From: Anaerocolumna cellulosilytica
GTDB lineage: Bacteria > Bacillota > Clostridia > Lachnospirales > Lachnospiraceae
Reading direction: 5' to 3'
Length of the DNA stretch: 64,000 nt
NCBI RefSeq assembly: GCF_014218335.1
Contig: NZ_AP023367.1
Coordinates: forward strand, 3,901,501 to 3,965,500
Positions 36,073 to 46,227 of this stretch are shown here, in pieces. The stretch's first letter is position 1; each line of letters begins with the position of its first letter. Both the position numbers and the translations under genes were made by a program. The notes under the pieces are model-generated. The model had not been told where the DNA came from, did not search any database, and worked only from the letters and a program-made list of their open reading frames with translations.

Positions 36073-37266
36073 TTATTTATCGTTAGCTGCTGCTACACCT
36101 GGAAGTTCTTTTCCCTCCAAGAATTCAAGAGAAGCACCACCACCAGTTGAAATATGAGTCATCTTATCTCCGAAGCCTAAGATATTAACAGCCGCTGCTG
36201 AGTCACCACCACCGATAATAGTGATAGCATCGATTTCTGATAAAACTTTAGCAACAGCAATCGTTCCTTTTGCAAAATTAGGCATTTCGAATACACCCAT
36301 AGGTCCATTCCAAACAACTGTCTTCGCATTCTTAATGGCATCAGCGTATAAAGCCTGTGTTTTTTCACCGATATCAAGACCAAGCCATTCCGGTTCAATT
36401 CCACCCTGTTCAACAGTTTTGAATTCAGCATCATTTGAGAATTCTTTTGCAACTACAGAATCCACAGGGATTAATAAATTAACACCTTTTGCTTTTGCTT
36501 TTTCAATCATTTCTTTTGCGTAGTCAAGGTAATCTGCCTCTAATAAGGATTTACCTACTTCTTCACCCATTGCTTTCATAAAGGTATAGGACATACCCCC
36601 ACCAATGATTAAGGTGTCAACTTTATCTAGTAAATTATTGATAACTGATATTTTGCTAGATACTTTAGAACCGCCAAGGATTGCTACAAAAGGTCTTTCA
36701 GGAGTATTAACTGCATTTCCTAAGAAATCGATTTCTTTCTGCATTAAATACCCAACCACAGCAGTATCTACGTATTTGGTAACTCCTACATTAGAACAAT
36801 GTGCTCTGTGGGCAGTACCAAAAGCATCATTAACAAATATATCACAGATGGATGCTAAATCTTCACTGAAGGAATCAACATTTTTTGTTTCCTCTGCTCT
36901 GTAACGAGTATTTTCAAGAAGCACCACTTCTCCGTCTTTCATTACCGCTACAGCAGTTTTTGCATTTTCTCCAACTACATTGGCATCTGCTGCAAAAGTA
37001 ACAGTCTGTCCTAATAATTCCTGTAATCTTACTGCTACGGGAGCTAAAGATAATTCAGGTTTAGGCTCACCCTTTGGCTTACCAAGATGGGAGCAAAGAA
37101 TAACCTTTCCTCCATCGTTTATTAACTTCTTAATTGTAGGCAGTGCTGCAACCAGACGGTTTTCATCTGTAATTCTTCCTTCCTGTAAAGGAACATTAAA
37201 ATCACATCTAACTAACACTCTTTTGCCTTTTACATTGATATCATCTACTGATTTCTTGTTAAGCAT
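36073..37266 (-). CDS. pgk: phosphoglycerate kinase
   Basis: A 397-residue monomeric two-domain kinase making ATP from 1,3-bisphosphoglycerate and [27 protein letters not shown], the central hinge region with [19 protein letters not shown] and the nucleotide-binding GGGDSAAAV are all present. The ATG at 37266 follows AAAGGAGTAACACAG; an upstream ATG six codons earlier overlaps that ribosome site and is rejected. It is downstream of gap with a terminator-like region between. Confidence 0.97.
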   Translation of the reverse strand: MLNKKSVDDINVKGKRVLVRCDFNVPLQEGRITDENRLVAALPTIKKLINDGGKVILCSHLGKPKGEPKPELSLAPVAVRLQELLGQTVTFAADANVVGENAKTAVAVMKDGEVVLLENTRYRAEETKNVDSFSEDLASICDIFVNDAFGTAHRAHCSNVGVTKYVDTAVVGYLMQKEIDFLGNAVNTPERPFVAILGGSKVSSKISVINNLLDKVDTLIIGGGMSYTFMKAMGEEVGKSLLEADYLDYAKEMIEKAKAKGVNLLIPVDSVVAKEFSNDAEFKTVEQGGIEPEWLGLDIGEKTQALYADAIKNAKTVVWNGPMGVFEMPNFAKGTIAVAKVLSEIDAITIIGGGDSAAAVNILGFGDKMTHISTGGGASLEFLEGKELPGVAAANDK

Positions 37267-37320
37267 CTGTGTTACTCCTTTCAATCACTTTTCATTTTAC
37301 TTCTAGAATCTCTTAATAAA

Positions 37321-37392
37321 AAAATCCGGCCTTGGAATAACAGTCAAGGAGGGTTCGGTTAACGTTCCTCGACTTTATTCACAAAGACCGGA
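37321..37392 (-). terminator. double hairpin between gap and pgk
   Basis: In minus-strand sense TCCGGTCTTTG pairs with CAAGGCCGGA (followed by TTTTTTTATT) and encloses a second hairpin GTCGAGGA...TCCTTGAC. It has terminator form, so gap can be expressed in excess of pgk. Confidence 0.75.
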
Positions 37393-37432
37393 CCCATTAA
37401 GGATCAATATGATATATTTTAAACTTTAAAAA

Positions 37433-38446
37433 TTAAGCTAATTCAGCAAAATATTTAATTGTTCTTACCATCTGACTTGTGTAAGAATTTTCGTTGTCAT
37501 ACCAAGCAACAACTTTAACTAAAGTCTTGTCCCCATCAAGAGGCGTTACTTTTGTCTGTGTTCCATCGAATAAAGAACCTTCAGAAATACCGATGATATC
37601 GGAAGATACTAATTCTTCTTCTGTGTATCCGAAAGAAGGATTCGCTGCTGCTTTCATAGCTGCATTAACGTCATCTTTAGATACTTTGCCTTTAACTACT
37701 GCTACTAATTCAGTAATAGAACCGGTAGGAGTAGGTACACGCTGAGCTGCTCCATCTAATTTACCGGATAATTCAGGAATAACAAGACCGATTGCTTTTG
37801 CTGCACCAGTTGAGTTAGGTACAATGTTTTCAGCAGCTGCACGAGCTCTTCTTAAATCACCCTTAGGATGAGGACCATCTAATGTCATCTGATCACCAGT
37901 ATATGAGTGAATTGTAGTCATGAAACCTTTTTCAACTTCTACAAGATTATTTAATGTATAAGCCATAGGAGCTAAACAGTTTGTTGTACAGGATGCTGCA
38001 GAGATGATAGTATCGGAAGATGTTAATGTTTTTTCATTTACACCAAATACGATTGTAGGAAGATCATCACCAGCTGGAGCGGAAATAACAACCTTCTTAG
38101 CACCAGCATCGATATGTGCCTGAGATTTAGCTTTAGATACATAGAAACCTGTACACTCAAGAACTACGTCTACACCGATTTCTCCCCAAGGAAGATCTGC
38201 TGCATTTTTTTCTGCATAGATTTTAATTTCTTTTCCGTCAACTACGATGGAAGATTCTTTTGCTTCTACTTTATCTGCTAAAGCGTATCTTCCCTGTGCT
38301 GTATCATATTTTAATAAATGTGCAAGCATTTTAGGGTTAGTTAAATCGTTGATAGCTACAACTTCATAACCTTCTGCTCCAAACATTTGTCTGAATGCAA
38401 GACGTCCAATACGTCCAAAACCATTAATTGCTACTTTTACTGCCAT
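37433..38446 (-). CDS. gap: glyceraldehyde-3-phosphate dehydrogenase, type I
   Basis: A 337-residue NAD-dependent glycolytic dehydrogenase. The N-terminal Rossmann domain starts [16 protein letters not shown]; the catalytic cysteine is in [12 protein letters not shown], the catalytic His in [10 protein letters not shown], and [20 protein letters not shown] binds phosphate. [13 protein letters not shown] near the C-terminus is diagnostic. AGGAGG lies before the ATG. It is first in the glycolytic series gap-pgk-tpiA-gpmI. Confidence 0.98.
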   Translation of the reverse strand: MAVKVAINGFGRIGRLAFRQMFGAEGYEVVAINDLTNPKMLAHLLKYDTAQGRYALADKVEAKESSIVVDGKEIKIYAEKNAADLPWGEIGVDVVLECTGFYVSKAKSQAHIDAGAKKVVISAPAGDDLPTIVFGVNEKTLTSSDTIISAASCTTNCLAPMAYTLNNLVEVEKGFMTTIHSYTGDQMTLDGPHPKGDLRRARAAAENIVPNSTGAAKAIGLVIPELSGKLDGAAQRVPTPTGSITELVAVVKGKVSKDDVNAAMKAAANPSFGYTEEELVSSDIIGISEGSLFDGTQTKVTPLDGDKTLVKVVAWYDNENSYTSQMVRTIKYFAELA

Positions 38447-38862
38447 GATTTTAATTCCTCCTAATTGTTAATTTTATAATATGCTGCCAGAATTCACATA
38501 AACGGAAGGCTGTGACAACTGTTATATGTATTAAAGACAGCTATTAACCAAAATTATGATTGACAAAAAATTCTCAAACACTATCTTATTTTACCTTTTT
38601 TAGATAAAAATATCAAGTGCAAAATATATATTTCATGCAATATTCATAGATAGAACATAAAAGCAGAGCAAACGAAAGATTCTTTGTGCAAAACTTCTGT
38701 TAAATTTTGTATTTTAGTATTTGCTATATAAATCTTTTATCTTGTCCAAATTCAGTGTGTACATTTTATAACATATACTTATAATTTTCACTAATTATAA
38801 ATAATTCGGAGCGTTTTCTCATACCACAAAAAGTAGTAAGAGAAAACTTCCGAATTAATAGA
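38447..38862 (-). other. non-coding region upstream of gap
   Basis: About 415 AT-rich bases. It contains the terminator of the coat genes (38803-38856) and the gap leader; a promoter could not be assigned with confidence. No CggR-type operator was recognised. Confidence 0.35.
38803..38856 (-). terminator. terminator of the coat-protein gene pair
   Basis: AATTCGGAAGTTTTCTCTT pairs with the distal ATGAGAAAACGCTCCGAATT (few mismatches). The T tract after it is weak (ATTATTTAT). Confidence 0.65.
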
Positions 38863-39186
38863 TTATCTCATATGATTCTGTCCGTGCTGACCGGATAATC
38901 CAGCCTGTCCCCCTTGACTGGCCTGTCCTGACTGGCTTGTCAAGGTATTTACTAATTCCTTAACGCTCATGATTTCTTCCTGTGTTGCTTTCTGAGCTGG
39001 CTGATAGTAATTTTTACTCTTTGCGATAGTGTATAACTCCTGCTGGCAGGTTTCAGCACCATTACGCATTTGCACTAATGTTTGTCTTAACTGCTGGTCT
39101 TCTGTCTGTGAAATCATATCAGCTAAGCTTTTTAAGCCTGCGTTAATAGAATTTAAGGCATCTGTTACCATCATTTTTTCTTGCAT
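38863..39186 (-). CDS. CotF-like spore coat protein
   Basis: A 107-residue protein of the coat-F type: a helical region (MMVTDALNSINAGLKSLADMISQTEDQQLRQTLVQMRNGAET, read in pieces) followed by KNYYQPAQKATQEEIMSVKELV, the conserved coat-F ending. A Gln/Gly/Ser-rich tail (about 85-105) follows, with SGQASQGGQAGLSGQHGQ. Such proteins assemble in the coat in the mother cell. AGGAGGCCGAAT precedes the ATG. It is ten bases after a 61-residue gene of similar type, surely one operon. Confidence 0.82.
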   Translation of the reverse strand: MQEKMMVTDALNSINAGLKSLADMISQTEDQQLRQTLVQMRNGAETCQQELYTIAKSKNYYQPAQKATQEEIMSVKELVNTLTSQSGQASQGGQAGLSGQHGQNHMR

Positions 39187-39196
39187 ATTCGGCCTC

Positions 39197-39382
39197 CTAT
39201 TGTAAGAACTGTATTAATGTCTGTTTCTTTTGCTCTGCTGATTGTACTTCTTTTTGGAAGAATTGCTTTACATAAGGATCTGTGCAATTTTCTGCATAGG
39301 TTTTGTATTTTTCCCTATCAGTTTCACCAAATAACAAGAGGTGTCTTAAATTCTGTACGTCCATTTTTGATAAATTACTCAT
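39197..39382 (-). CDS. small coat-associated helical protein
   Basis: A 61-residue helical protein: MDVQNLRHLLLFGETDREKYKTYAENCTDPYVKQFF, read in pieces, resembles the N-terminal helical pair of CotF-like and ferritin-like small coat proteins. It begins after AAGGAGGACAAAC and is directly followed by the coat-F-like gene, so a sporulation role is inferred from that neighbour. Too short for a firm family call. Confidence 0.65.
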   Translation of the reverse strand: MSNLSKMDVQNLRHLLLFGETDREKYKTYAENCTDPYVKQFFQKEVQSAEQKKQTLIQFLQ

Positions 39383-39580
39383 GTTTGTCCTCCTTAATTC
39401 ATATTTCCATAGAATTTTATACAGAAAAATTCTTAAAGCAATTGCTTAAACTCTTACGAAGTAATCCTTATCAAATTACTTAAAAGAATTTTTTCTATAG
39501 TAAGTGATTCAGATAAAGGCAGATGAATTTGTTATCTAAGCTTTTATCTAAGAATATTATGACTTAGGAGGACGTTTATT

Positions 39581-39700
39581 ATGCAGATTTTTTTGAATCT
39601 TAAAGTGGTTTTTTTGTTAATTTTTGAATATGATAATCTGGTGCATATATCTTATGATAATAGACTGGTATATAGCTCTTCATATTGTTTTACCGCATAA
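39581..39700 (+). CDS. possible 39-residue peptide antisense to the glgA end
   Basis: TTAGGAGG is nine bases before an ATG (39581) that opens a 39-residue frame rich in Leu, Phe and Val at its start and ending in SSSYCFTA. It runs into the 3' end of glgA on the opposite strand. The ribosome site is textbook, but the length, overlap and lack of homology make this speculative. Confidence 0.2.
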   Translation: MQIFLNLKVVFLLIFEYDNLVHISYDNRLVYSSSYCFTA

Positions 39701-41094
39701 TTCCAGGAAAAGTCTTTTGCCATCCCTCTATCAATGATTTTATTCCATTCTCTTTTTTTATGAAAAAATATATCTTTCGCGTAACGGATACTGTGTAACA
39801 TTTCATGTGCATTGTAATTATGAAAGCTAAAACCGGTTCCTGTACTTTCAAACTCATTGTAAGGCTCTATAGTATCCTGTAATCCACCTGTTTCCCTTAC
39901 AATTGGAACTGTCCCATATCGTAAGCTAATGAGTTGGCTTAAACCACATGGCTCAAATAAAGAAGGCATTAGAAAACTATCACAGGAGCCGTATATTTTA
40001 TGTGCCAGTTCATCTGAATAAAATATATGAGACGAGACCCTATCCGGATACTTCCAGTTATAATGCCGAAACATATTTTCGTACCGCATATCTCCGGTTC
40101 CTAATACGATTAACTGAGTATCTTCTGTGCATAATTCTTCCATGATGTAATCTATTAAATCTAACCCTTTCTGGTCTGTCAGCCTCGATACAATTCCGAT
40201 AAGAAATTTCTTCTCATCCATAGGCAGACCCAGCTCCTTTTGTATATTTCTTTTGTTTTTTGGTTTTTCTTTTCTATAATTCTTTGTATTGTACTTGTAG
40301 TATAAATAAATATCTGTTTCCGGATTGTACTCATCATAATCAATTCCATTGAGTATTCCAAAAATCTGTCTTGCCTTTGCCCGCATAAGTCCATCCAACC
40401 CTTCTCCATAGAAGGGAGTTTTTATTTCCTTGGCATAGGTTTTGCTTACGGTTGTCACTCTGTCCGCGTAGACAATACCTCCTTTTAGATAATTGGCAGC
40501 TCCGTAGGCTTCCAGTTTATCCGGGGTAAAGTACGAATCAGGTAACCCTGTAATGTCTTTTACTGTTTTTACGTCCCAAACTCCTTGATACTTAAAATTA
40601 TGTATCGTCATTATGGATTTCATGTTCTTAAAATAATCTCCTCTTATAAAGGAGTCTTTGTGATAGACCGGAATTAAACCGGTCTGCCAATCATGGCAAT
40701 GAAGTATATCAGGCTGAAAGCCGATTAGTGGCAACGCAGACAAGCAAGCCTTACAAAAATACGCAAATTTTTCTACATCTTCATAAATATTCCCATAAGG
40801 GGTATGCCCGTTAAAATAGTATTCATTATCAATGAAGTAAAAATGAATTCCTGCTACCTCCGCTTCAAAAACTCCAACATACTGGCTTCTCCAGGCTAAC
40901 TCCATATAGAATTGGGTTTTATATACCATTTTTTCTTTTAACTCTTTTGGAATTATTTTGAACATCGGCAGCATTACCCGAATATCATACTTGTTCTTAT
41001 CCACATATTTCGGCAGCGCTCCCACTACATCAGCCAAACCTCCGGTTTTTATAAATGGTACACATTCTGAGGATACATAAAGTATTCTAATCAT
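39652..41094 (-). CDS. glgA: glycogen synthase (ADP-glucose type)
   Basis: A 480-residue GT5 glycosyltransferase that extends alpha-1,4-glucan using ADP-glucose. The N-terminal KTGGLADVVGALP is the ADP-glucose-binding motif; LHCHDWQTGLIPVY, the central hinge GIVSRLTDQKGLDLI and the C-terminal LMPSLFEPCGLSQLISLRYGT motif with the catalytic Glu are all visible. No strong ribosome site before the ATG. No other glg genes are adjacent. Glycogen synthesis often accompanies sporulation in clostridia, which suits the flanking coat and spo0A genes; that link is inference. Confidence 0.96.
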   Translation of the reverse strand: MIRILYVSSECVPFIKTGGLADVVGALPKYVDKNKYDIRVMLPMFKIIPKELKEKMVYKTQFYMELAWRSQYVGVFEAEVAGIHFYFIDNEYYFNGHTPYGNIYEDVEKFAYFCKACLSALPLIGFQPDILHCHDWQTGLIPVYHKDSFIRGDYFKNMKSIMTIHNFKYQGVWDVKTVKDITGLPDSYFTPDKLEAYGAANYLKGGIVYADRVTTVSKTYAKEIKTPFYGEGLDGLMRAKARQIFGILNGIDYDEYNPETDIYLYYKYNTKNYRKEKPKNKRNIQKELGLPMDEKKFLIGIVSRLTDQKGLDLIDYIMEELCTEDTQLIVLGTGDMRYENMFRHYNWKYPDRVSSHIFYSDELAHKIYGSCDSFLMPSLFEPCGLSQLISLRYGTVPIVRETGGLQDTIEPYNEFESTGTGFSFHNYNAHEMLHSIRYAKDIFFHKKREWNKIIDRGMAKDFSWNYAVKQYEELYTSLLS

Positions 41095-41459
41095 AAATAC
41101 ACTCAGCCGTATACGAGGTGCTTCTATTCTGTCACGGCATCCTTTCTGTATATTTCTATCCTGGATTTCCTTACTTTAACAAATAACGTTTTATTACCAC
41201 TCTTGATACTATTTTTACCCATGGTATGATTTTTCATCCTCATATTTGATTATTGTTTTATATAAAGTCTATTGTTAAAGCCGGTTTTTAACTATTATGC
41301 AATTTTTCATATGAATAGAATCATTGTTTTCATTATATCTCATACACTGAATACGGGTCTGACTACAAGCTGTATACTCATTCATGGTTTTCCATAAATG
41401 TCACTATACAACTTGAGTCAGACCCGCTATATATAACAATTAAAAGTTTTTTTAAGCTG
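41095..41459 (-). other. non-coding region between spo0A and glgA
   Basis: About 365 bases, with the large hairpin downstream of spo0A (41355-41425) and the glgA leader. No promoter was resolved. Confidence 0.35.
41355..41425 (-). terminator. large hairpin downstream of spo0A
   Basis: GGGTCTGACT...TATAC pairs with GTATA...AGTCAGACCC in a stem of about 20 bases with small bulges. The T tract is weak. It probably ends the recN-spoIVB-spo0A region transcript. Confidence 0.6.
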
Positions 41460-42263
41460 TTATGCTCTTAATTTATATTCTAACCTTATTTTATCTGCAA
41501 TTAAGGCAACGAATTCTGAGTTAGTAGGCTTTCCTTTGCCATTACTAACCGTATAACCGAATAGCTCATCGATTGTGTCCATTTTTCCTCTGCTCCACGC
41601 TACTTCTATTGCGTGTCTGATTGCCCGCTCAACCCGGCTAGGTGTTGTCTTATGTCTTTTTGCAATAGACGGATACAGTAATTTTGTAATGGAATTAAGC
41701 ATTTCATTATCATTTACCGACATCATAATTGCATCTCTTAGGTACTGGTATCCTTTAATATGTGCAGGGACACCAATTTCATGGATTATATTTGTAACAT
41801 CAGACTCTAGATTTCTTTCCTTGTAATCATCTTTGCTTTCGTAAGCACTTACCCGATGATTATCAATTAGTTTGTTATTATGTATATCCCCGCGGATTTG
41901 TTTAATCCTAGTTAAAACCATATTGTTATCGAATGGCTTCATGATATAATAACTTGCACCAAGTTCAAAAGCATTTTCTGTAACACCTTCCTGACCGATA
42001 GCTGTAATAACTATAAATGCAGGTGTTTTCTTAAAAGAATCATCTAATCTGACTTTTTCCATAACACCCAACCCATCTAATTTAGGCATTATTAAGTCTA
42101 GTAAAACTACATCTGGTTTCTTTTCTTTAATCATGTCCAGTGCGTCAATTCCGTTTTCAGAAGTACCCACTACTTCGATATCGGAATCTCCTTTGAGAAT
42201 CTCTTCTAATAATTTTACGATTCTTTCATTATCATCCACAATTGCTACATTAATCTTACCCAC
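41460..42263 (-). CDS. spo0A: sporulation master regulator Spo0A
   Basis: The 267-residue phosphorylation-dependent transcription factor that starts sporulation. The receiver domain has D10/D11 and phospho-acceptor D56 ([13 protein letters not shown]) and Lys in MKPFDN. After a variable linker (about 128-150) the C-terminal DNA-binding domain has [48 protein letters not shown] and [15 protein letters not shown], which are near-invariant. The start is GTG, preceded by GGGAGGA. It follows spoIVB as in nearly all spore formers. A sigma-A-like promoter lies about 120-145 bases upstream. Confidence 0.98.
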   Translation of the reverse strand: MGKINVAIVDDNERIVKLLEEILKGDSDIEVVGTSENGIDALDMIKEKKPDVVLLDLIMPKLDGLGVMEKVRLDDSFKKTPAFIVITAIGQEGVTENAFELGASYYIMKPFDNNMVLTRIKQIRGDIHNNKLIDNHRVSAYESKDDYKERNLESDVTNIIHEIGVPAHIKGYQYLRDAIMMSVNDNEMLNSITKLLYPSIAKRHKTTPSRVERAIRHAIEVAWSRGKMDTIDELFGYTVSNGKGKPTNSEFVALIADKIRLEYKLRA

Positions 42264-42754
42264 GTTGATTTCCTCCCAAAATATTACCTGTTACGGTATT
42301 TTTTATTTCTTTTAATTTTTAATAATGTTTTATCCTCCTTTTTCTTTTTTCATTCCAAAAATATGATTCATCCGTACTACATTATAACTCGTTAAAATGC
42401 CCTAGTCAATATTTTCCATATTTTTTTCCATTATTTTGATACATTTTACTAAGTTATAGTATATACCTGCAAAATACAGTCAGCTTTTACATTATTTTTT
42501 AGCATGTAACAACAGCACTAAATTTTGATATTTTTTAATTTGTAAAAACTTACCATATTTGCATTATATACATTTATTTCCATATTATCAATTGTTTCTT
42601 ATCGCAATTTACGACATGAAGCCAATGGTCTTTAAGCAATTATTAAGTAATATATACTATTTTGCATAATTGTCAGCAAATGTGTTTGAGTAAAATGGAC
42701 TTTCATAGCATTTTTTTATGAATCCTTTTGTTTTCCGTCGATAATTTAATAGAT
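42264..42754 (-). other. spo0A regulatory region
   Basis: About 490 bases, very AT-rich, separating spoIVB from spo0A. It holds a good sigma-A-like promoter (listed separately) and a second AGGAGGATAAAAC ribosome-like site near 42330 with no long frame behind it. I could not identify sigma-H or Spo0A-box sequences with confidence. Confidence 0.45.
42381..42409 (-). promoter_or_regulatory. probable vegetative promoter of spo0A
   Basis: In minus-strand sense TTGACT, 17 bases, TATAAT. Only one -35 position departs from consensus. It lies about 120 bases upstream of the spo0A GTG. Confidence 0.72.
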
Positions 42755-44050
42755 TTAATTATCTTCTAAGTTATTAATCATATTTTCAATAAATGTACCG
42801 TAACCTTTGGTAGAATCCTGTATAAATACGTGTGTAACCGCGCCAATTATTTTACCACTCTGAATTATGGGACTGCCACTCATGCCTTGAACTATACCTC
42901 CTGTCATTTCCAGAAGTTTTTCATCGGTTATCTTAATAACCATTCCTTTATTAGGACTCTGGCTATTTAGGTCAATCTTTTCAATCTGAATCTTATATTC
43001 TTTGACTTCATTGTCTACACAACTTAAAATTGTGGCTGGTCCTATTTCTATTTCCTGTTTTAATCCCACAGGTATGGCTTTTATATGATTAGCAGTTACA
43101 TAGTTATTACTTACAGTTCCAAAGATTCCCTGACTTGTGTTTTTATTGATATCACCGATTTTATCACCTTCATTTTGATTAATCAATCCAATAAGTTCAC
43201 CGGGTACACCATTTTTTCCTTTTACTATAGTCATAATATCAGCGGAATATAAATATCCTTTTTCTATTTCCATAATAAGGCTGGTATCAATATCCGTTAT
43301 TCCATGTCCGAGAGCTCCAAAATCACCTTCCTGAGTAATAAAGGTCAAGGTGCCAATACCTTGTGTATTATCCCTTATCCAGGCTCCTATTTTATATTCG
43401 CCATCCGCAGTTTTAATAGGTTTTATAACAAAATGCGTTGTTTTGTTCTCTCTGCGAATATTTATTTTGAGGTCTTTTCCATCACATTCTTGTATGGCTT
43501 TGATTAAATCTTCCTTGTTCCTTATGATACTATCATTTATACCTGTAATATAGTCACCGGTTTTAAGCTTATTTAGTGCCGGTTCATAATTGAGTCCATC
43601 CGCTCCATTAATAACACCGGTTCCCAATACCATTACTCCATCTGTTTCCACATAGATACCAATTGGATTACCACATGGTATTAGTTCTTGAGTATCAATT
43701 ACCCCCAATTCCACTTGTTTAAAAGTTAGAAAACCAAAAAGCTTTAAATTTATAACATATTTTCCGGTTTCAGTAGATTTTAAAGAAAATGGTTTATTTA
43801 AGTCTAATTTAAGCTGATTCGTCGGTACTTTTTTATTATTTACACTGATTACACCAATATCCTCTTCTGAGGCAGTCAGATTTCCTTCAATTGGAAGGTT
43901 AAAATCGAAAGCTTCATCTTTTCCGACCATAATTCGTATGGTATCAGGTATACTATTATCCAGTTCCCTGTAAGTAAAATATAGTAAAACTACTAGGTTG
44001 ATACAGAAAACCAGAATTAGGATTTTTCGATATATAGACTTTCTATTCAT
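42755..44050 (-). CDS. spoIVB: SpoIVB serine peptidase
   Basis: A 431-residue sporulation signalling protease that is made in the forespore and activates sigma-K processing in B. subtilis. One N-terminal membrane segment (about 9-25), a PDZ domain (about 125-215: GVINGADGLNYEPALNKLKTGDYITGI, read in pieces) and an S55 peptidase domain with His in GALGHGITDIDT and Ser in VQGMSGSPII are present. Its leader contains a GGGAGC-type repeat (copy G), used as ribosome site. Gene order recN-spoIVB-spo0A is the canonical one. Confidence 0.97.
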   Translation of the reverse strand: MNRKSIYRKILILVFCINLVVLLYFTYRELDNSIPDTIRIMVGKDEAFDFNLPIEGNLTASEEDIGVISVNNKKVPTNQLKLDLNKPFSLKSTETGKYVINLKLFGFLTFKQVELGVIDTQELIPCGNPIGIYVETDGVMVLGTGVINGADGLNYEPALNKLKTGDYITGINDSIIRNKEDLIKAIQECDGKDLKINIRRENKTTHFVIKPIKTADGEYKIGAWIRDNTQGIGTLTFITQEGDFGALGHGITDIDTSLIMEIEKGYLYSADIMTIVKGKNGVPGELIGLINQNEGDKIGDINKNTSQGIFGTVSNNYVTANHIKAIPVGLKQEIEIGPATILSCVDNEVKEYKIQIEKIDLNSQSPNKGMVIKITDEKLLEMTGGIVQGMSGSPIIQSGKIIGAVTHVFIQDSTKGYGTFIENMINNLEDN

Positions 44051-44055
44051 AAGTT

Positions 44056-44070
44056 GGCTCCCATCTTGCG
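44056..44070 (-). repeat. GGGAGC leader motif, copy G
   Basis: In minus-strand sense CGCAAGATGGGAGCCAACTT precedes the spoIVB ATG. A hairpin GAATGTGT-GTCAAG-ACACATTC lies about 70 bases upstream, similar in layout to copies D and E. Confidence 0.45.
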
Positions 44071-44211
44071 TTATCGCTATTTAATACAGTTATGAAAGAA
44101 CGTACGATGAATGTGTCTTGACACACATTCTCCGCGCTGAACGAATTCATGAAGTGCTGTTTTTATGCCATGAATACGTTTTTGATACTAGAAAATTCTT
44201 ATATTAAACAT

Positions 44212-44243
44212 AAAAAAGGATATACACCGGAGTGTATATCCTT
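44212..44243 (-). terminator. terminator of recN
   Basis: The perfect hairpin AAGGATATACAC/GTGTATATCCTT is followed by TTTTTTATG on the minus strand, about 45 bases after the recN stop. Confidence 0.92.
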
Positions 44244-44287
44244 AAATATTATCTACTGATAGTATGTGTATTTAATTAATTTTCAAA

Positions 44288-45970
44288 CTAGTATTTTTTA
44301 GTTCTTTTTGCCAGTTCTTTCATTTCTTCTGCACTTTGTATGACGGTATCGGTGATTTTGGCTCCACCTAAAATTCTTGCAATTTCTTCAACTGATTCCT
44401 TTTCTTTTAAACTTCGTATAGATGTATGAGTCGTTATTCCATCGGATTGCTTTTCTATAATATAATGGGCATCAGCCATTGCCGCTATTTGAGGAAGATG
44501 TGTAATACATAGAATCTGATGTTTATCTGCTATCATAGATAGTTTTTCGGATACTTTCTGTGCAGTTCTTCCACTTACTCCAACATCTATTTCGTCAAAA
44601 ATCAAGGTATTTATTTCATCTTTATGAGCTAGTACTGACTTAATAGCCAGCATAATTCTTGATAATTCACCACCGGAAGCTACCTTAGATAAAGGCTTTA
44701 GCTCTTCTCCGGGATTAGTCGATATGATAAATTCTGCATCGTCATAACCATTACCTGTATAATGCCCGGTATAGCGGAAAATTATTTCAAATTTAACTTC
44801 TAAAAAATTCAAATCTATTAATGCTTCTTTAATTTTAGAAGCAAGTTCTTTAGATTTTTCTTGCCGAATTACTGACAATTGTTCAGATAACTTTCTTACC
44901 TTTTCTTCCTGTTTTACATACTCAAGATTTAAAGCTGATAACGTTTCTTCATAATTTTCATACTGGGTTAATTTTTCTTCTCTTGACTTTAGGTATTGTA
45001 ATATCTCTTCAATACTACTTCCATATTTTGCTTTTAAATGATTTACTAAGTTCAATCTTTGTTCCGTTATTGTAAAATCATCTTCGTATCCGTTAATATC
45101 TGCAATATAGTCTGACAGATCACGGTTAAAATCATTCACCAACGTCTCAATGTCCATAATCTGGCTGTAGAAGCCTTTAATTGTCTCATCATACTCTGTC
45201 AGTCTGGACAGTTGTTTTACGCTGCGTCCAATATTATTTCCTGCAGAGCTTAAATTCTCATATCCGATTAAATCGTAAACCTGATTTAAGCCTTCCGCGA
45301 TTGTTTTTGCATTAGAAAATTTTTTATAATCTGCTGTCAGTATTTCGTCTTCTCCTGACTTCAGGGCAGCATTTTTGATTTCGTTAATTTCATATTCTAA
45401 AAAAGACATTTCTCTAAGTCGTTTGTCTTCATCTATTTTTAATTCTTTTAGACTGTTACCGATATCAATATATTTACGGTATTCAACTTCCAGATTATTT
45501 TTAATATCATAAATATTTTCTTTAGCAAAACGGTCGATAATATCTAAGTGCTTGTCTTTATATAGCAGGGACTGGTGCTCATGCTGTCCGTGAATATCAA
45601 TTAAAAGTCCTGCGATTTCTTTTAAATTAGCAGCTGTAACTGTCTCCCCATTTACTTTACTAATACTTTTACCGCTCATGATTTTCCGGGTAATTATAAT
45701 CTGCCCGTCTTCTACCGGTAAGTCCAATTCTTTAATTCTGTTCAGTATGTAGTCATTGTCGGTATGAAAAAGCAGTTCTACCAAGGCATAATCGGCACCC
45801 TTACGGATAATGTCCTTACTTACTTTTCCTCCTAATGCTACATTGACTGACCCAATAATAATTGATTTACCCGCTCCGGTTTCACCAGTTAAGATATTGA
45901 GATTATCCCGAAAGGTTACATCTACTTCATCAATAATAGCAAAATTTTTCACATGCAAATTCAGTAACAA
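44288..45970 (-). CDS. recN: DNA repair protein RecN
   Basis: A 560-residue SMC-like ATPase that binds double-strand breaks early in recombinational repair. Walker A GETGAGKS (about 29-36), long coiled-coil arms (about 150-370), signature VASGGELSRIMLAIK and Walker B TLIFDEIDVGVSG. The start is a TTG following TAGGAGGAACAAC. Usually this gene directly follows argR; here argR is about 17.5 kb away, with cheA, cheY, other genes and a mobile element between. Confidence 0.96.
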   Translation of the reverse strand: MLLNLHVKNFAIIDEVDVTFRDNLNILTGETGAGKSIIIGSVNVALGGKVSKDIIRKGADYALVELLFHTDNDYILNRIKELDLPVEDGQIIITRKIMSGKSISKVNGETVTAANLKEIAGLLIDIHGQHEHQSLLYKDKHLDIIDRFAKENIYDIKNNLEVEYRKYIDIGNSLKELKIDEDKRLREMSFLEYEINEIKNAALKSGEDEILTADYKKFSNAKTIAEGLNQVYDLIGYENLSSAGNNIGRSVKQLSRLTEYDETIKGFYSQIMDIETLVNDFNRDLSDYIADINGYEDDFTITEQRLNLVNHLKAKYGSSIEEILQYLKSREEKLTQYENYEETLSALNLEYVKQEEKVRKLSEQLSVIRQEKSKELASKIKEALIDLNFLEVKFEIIFRYTGHYTGNGYDDAEFIISTNPGEELKPLSKVASGGELSRIMLAIKSVLAHKDEINTLIFDEIDVGVSGRTAQKVSEKLSMIADKHQILCITHLPQIAAMADAHYIIEKQSDGITTHTSIRSLKEKESVEEIARILGGAKITDTVIQSAEEMKELAKRTKKY

Positions 45971-46190
45971 AGTTGTTCCTCCTACTCAGTATTGAATCTT
46001 CTCCAACCACCATAAACATATGTTCTGTTTTTATCATATCATATTGTTACTGAAACCGCAAATGTTTTTTTATATCAGAAAGCCTTGCCCATCTTGAAAT
46101 AATATATGGTTATCATAGGATACATGAAATTTTATCAGCAAAAGAGGAAAGAGATTGATTGTCGTGAAGAGTATGAACTCTACATATATA

Positions 46191-46214
46191 ACCGACTTGG
46201 GGGAACAAGCCGGT
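46191..46214 (-). terminator. hairpin after cheA
   Basis: ACCGGCTTG and CAAGTCGGT pair around a six-base loop, 14 bases after the cheA stop; what follows is TATATATG, a weak tract. Confidence 0.5.
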
Positions 46215-46227
46215 ATCCGGAAAGTGC

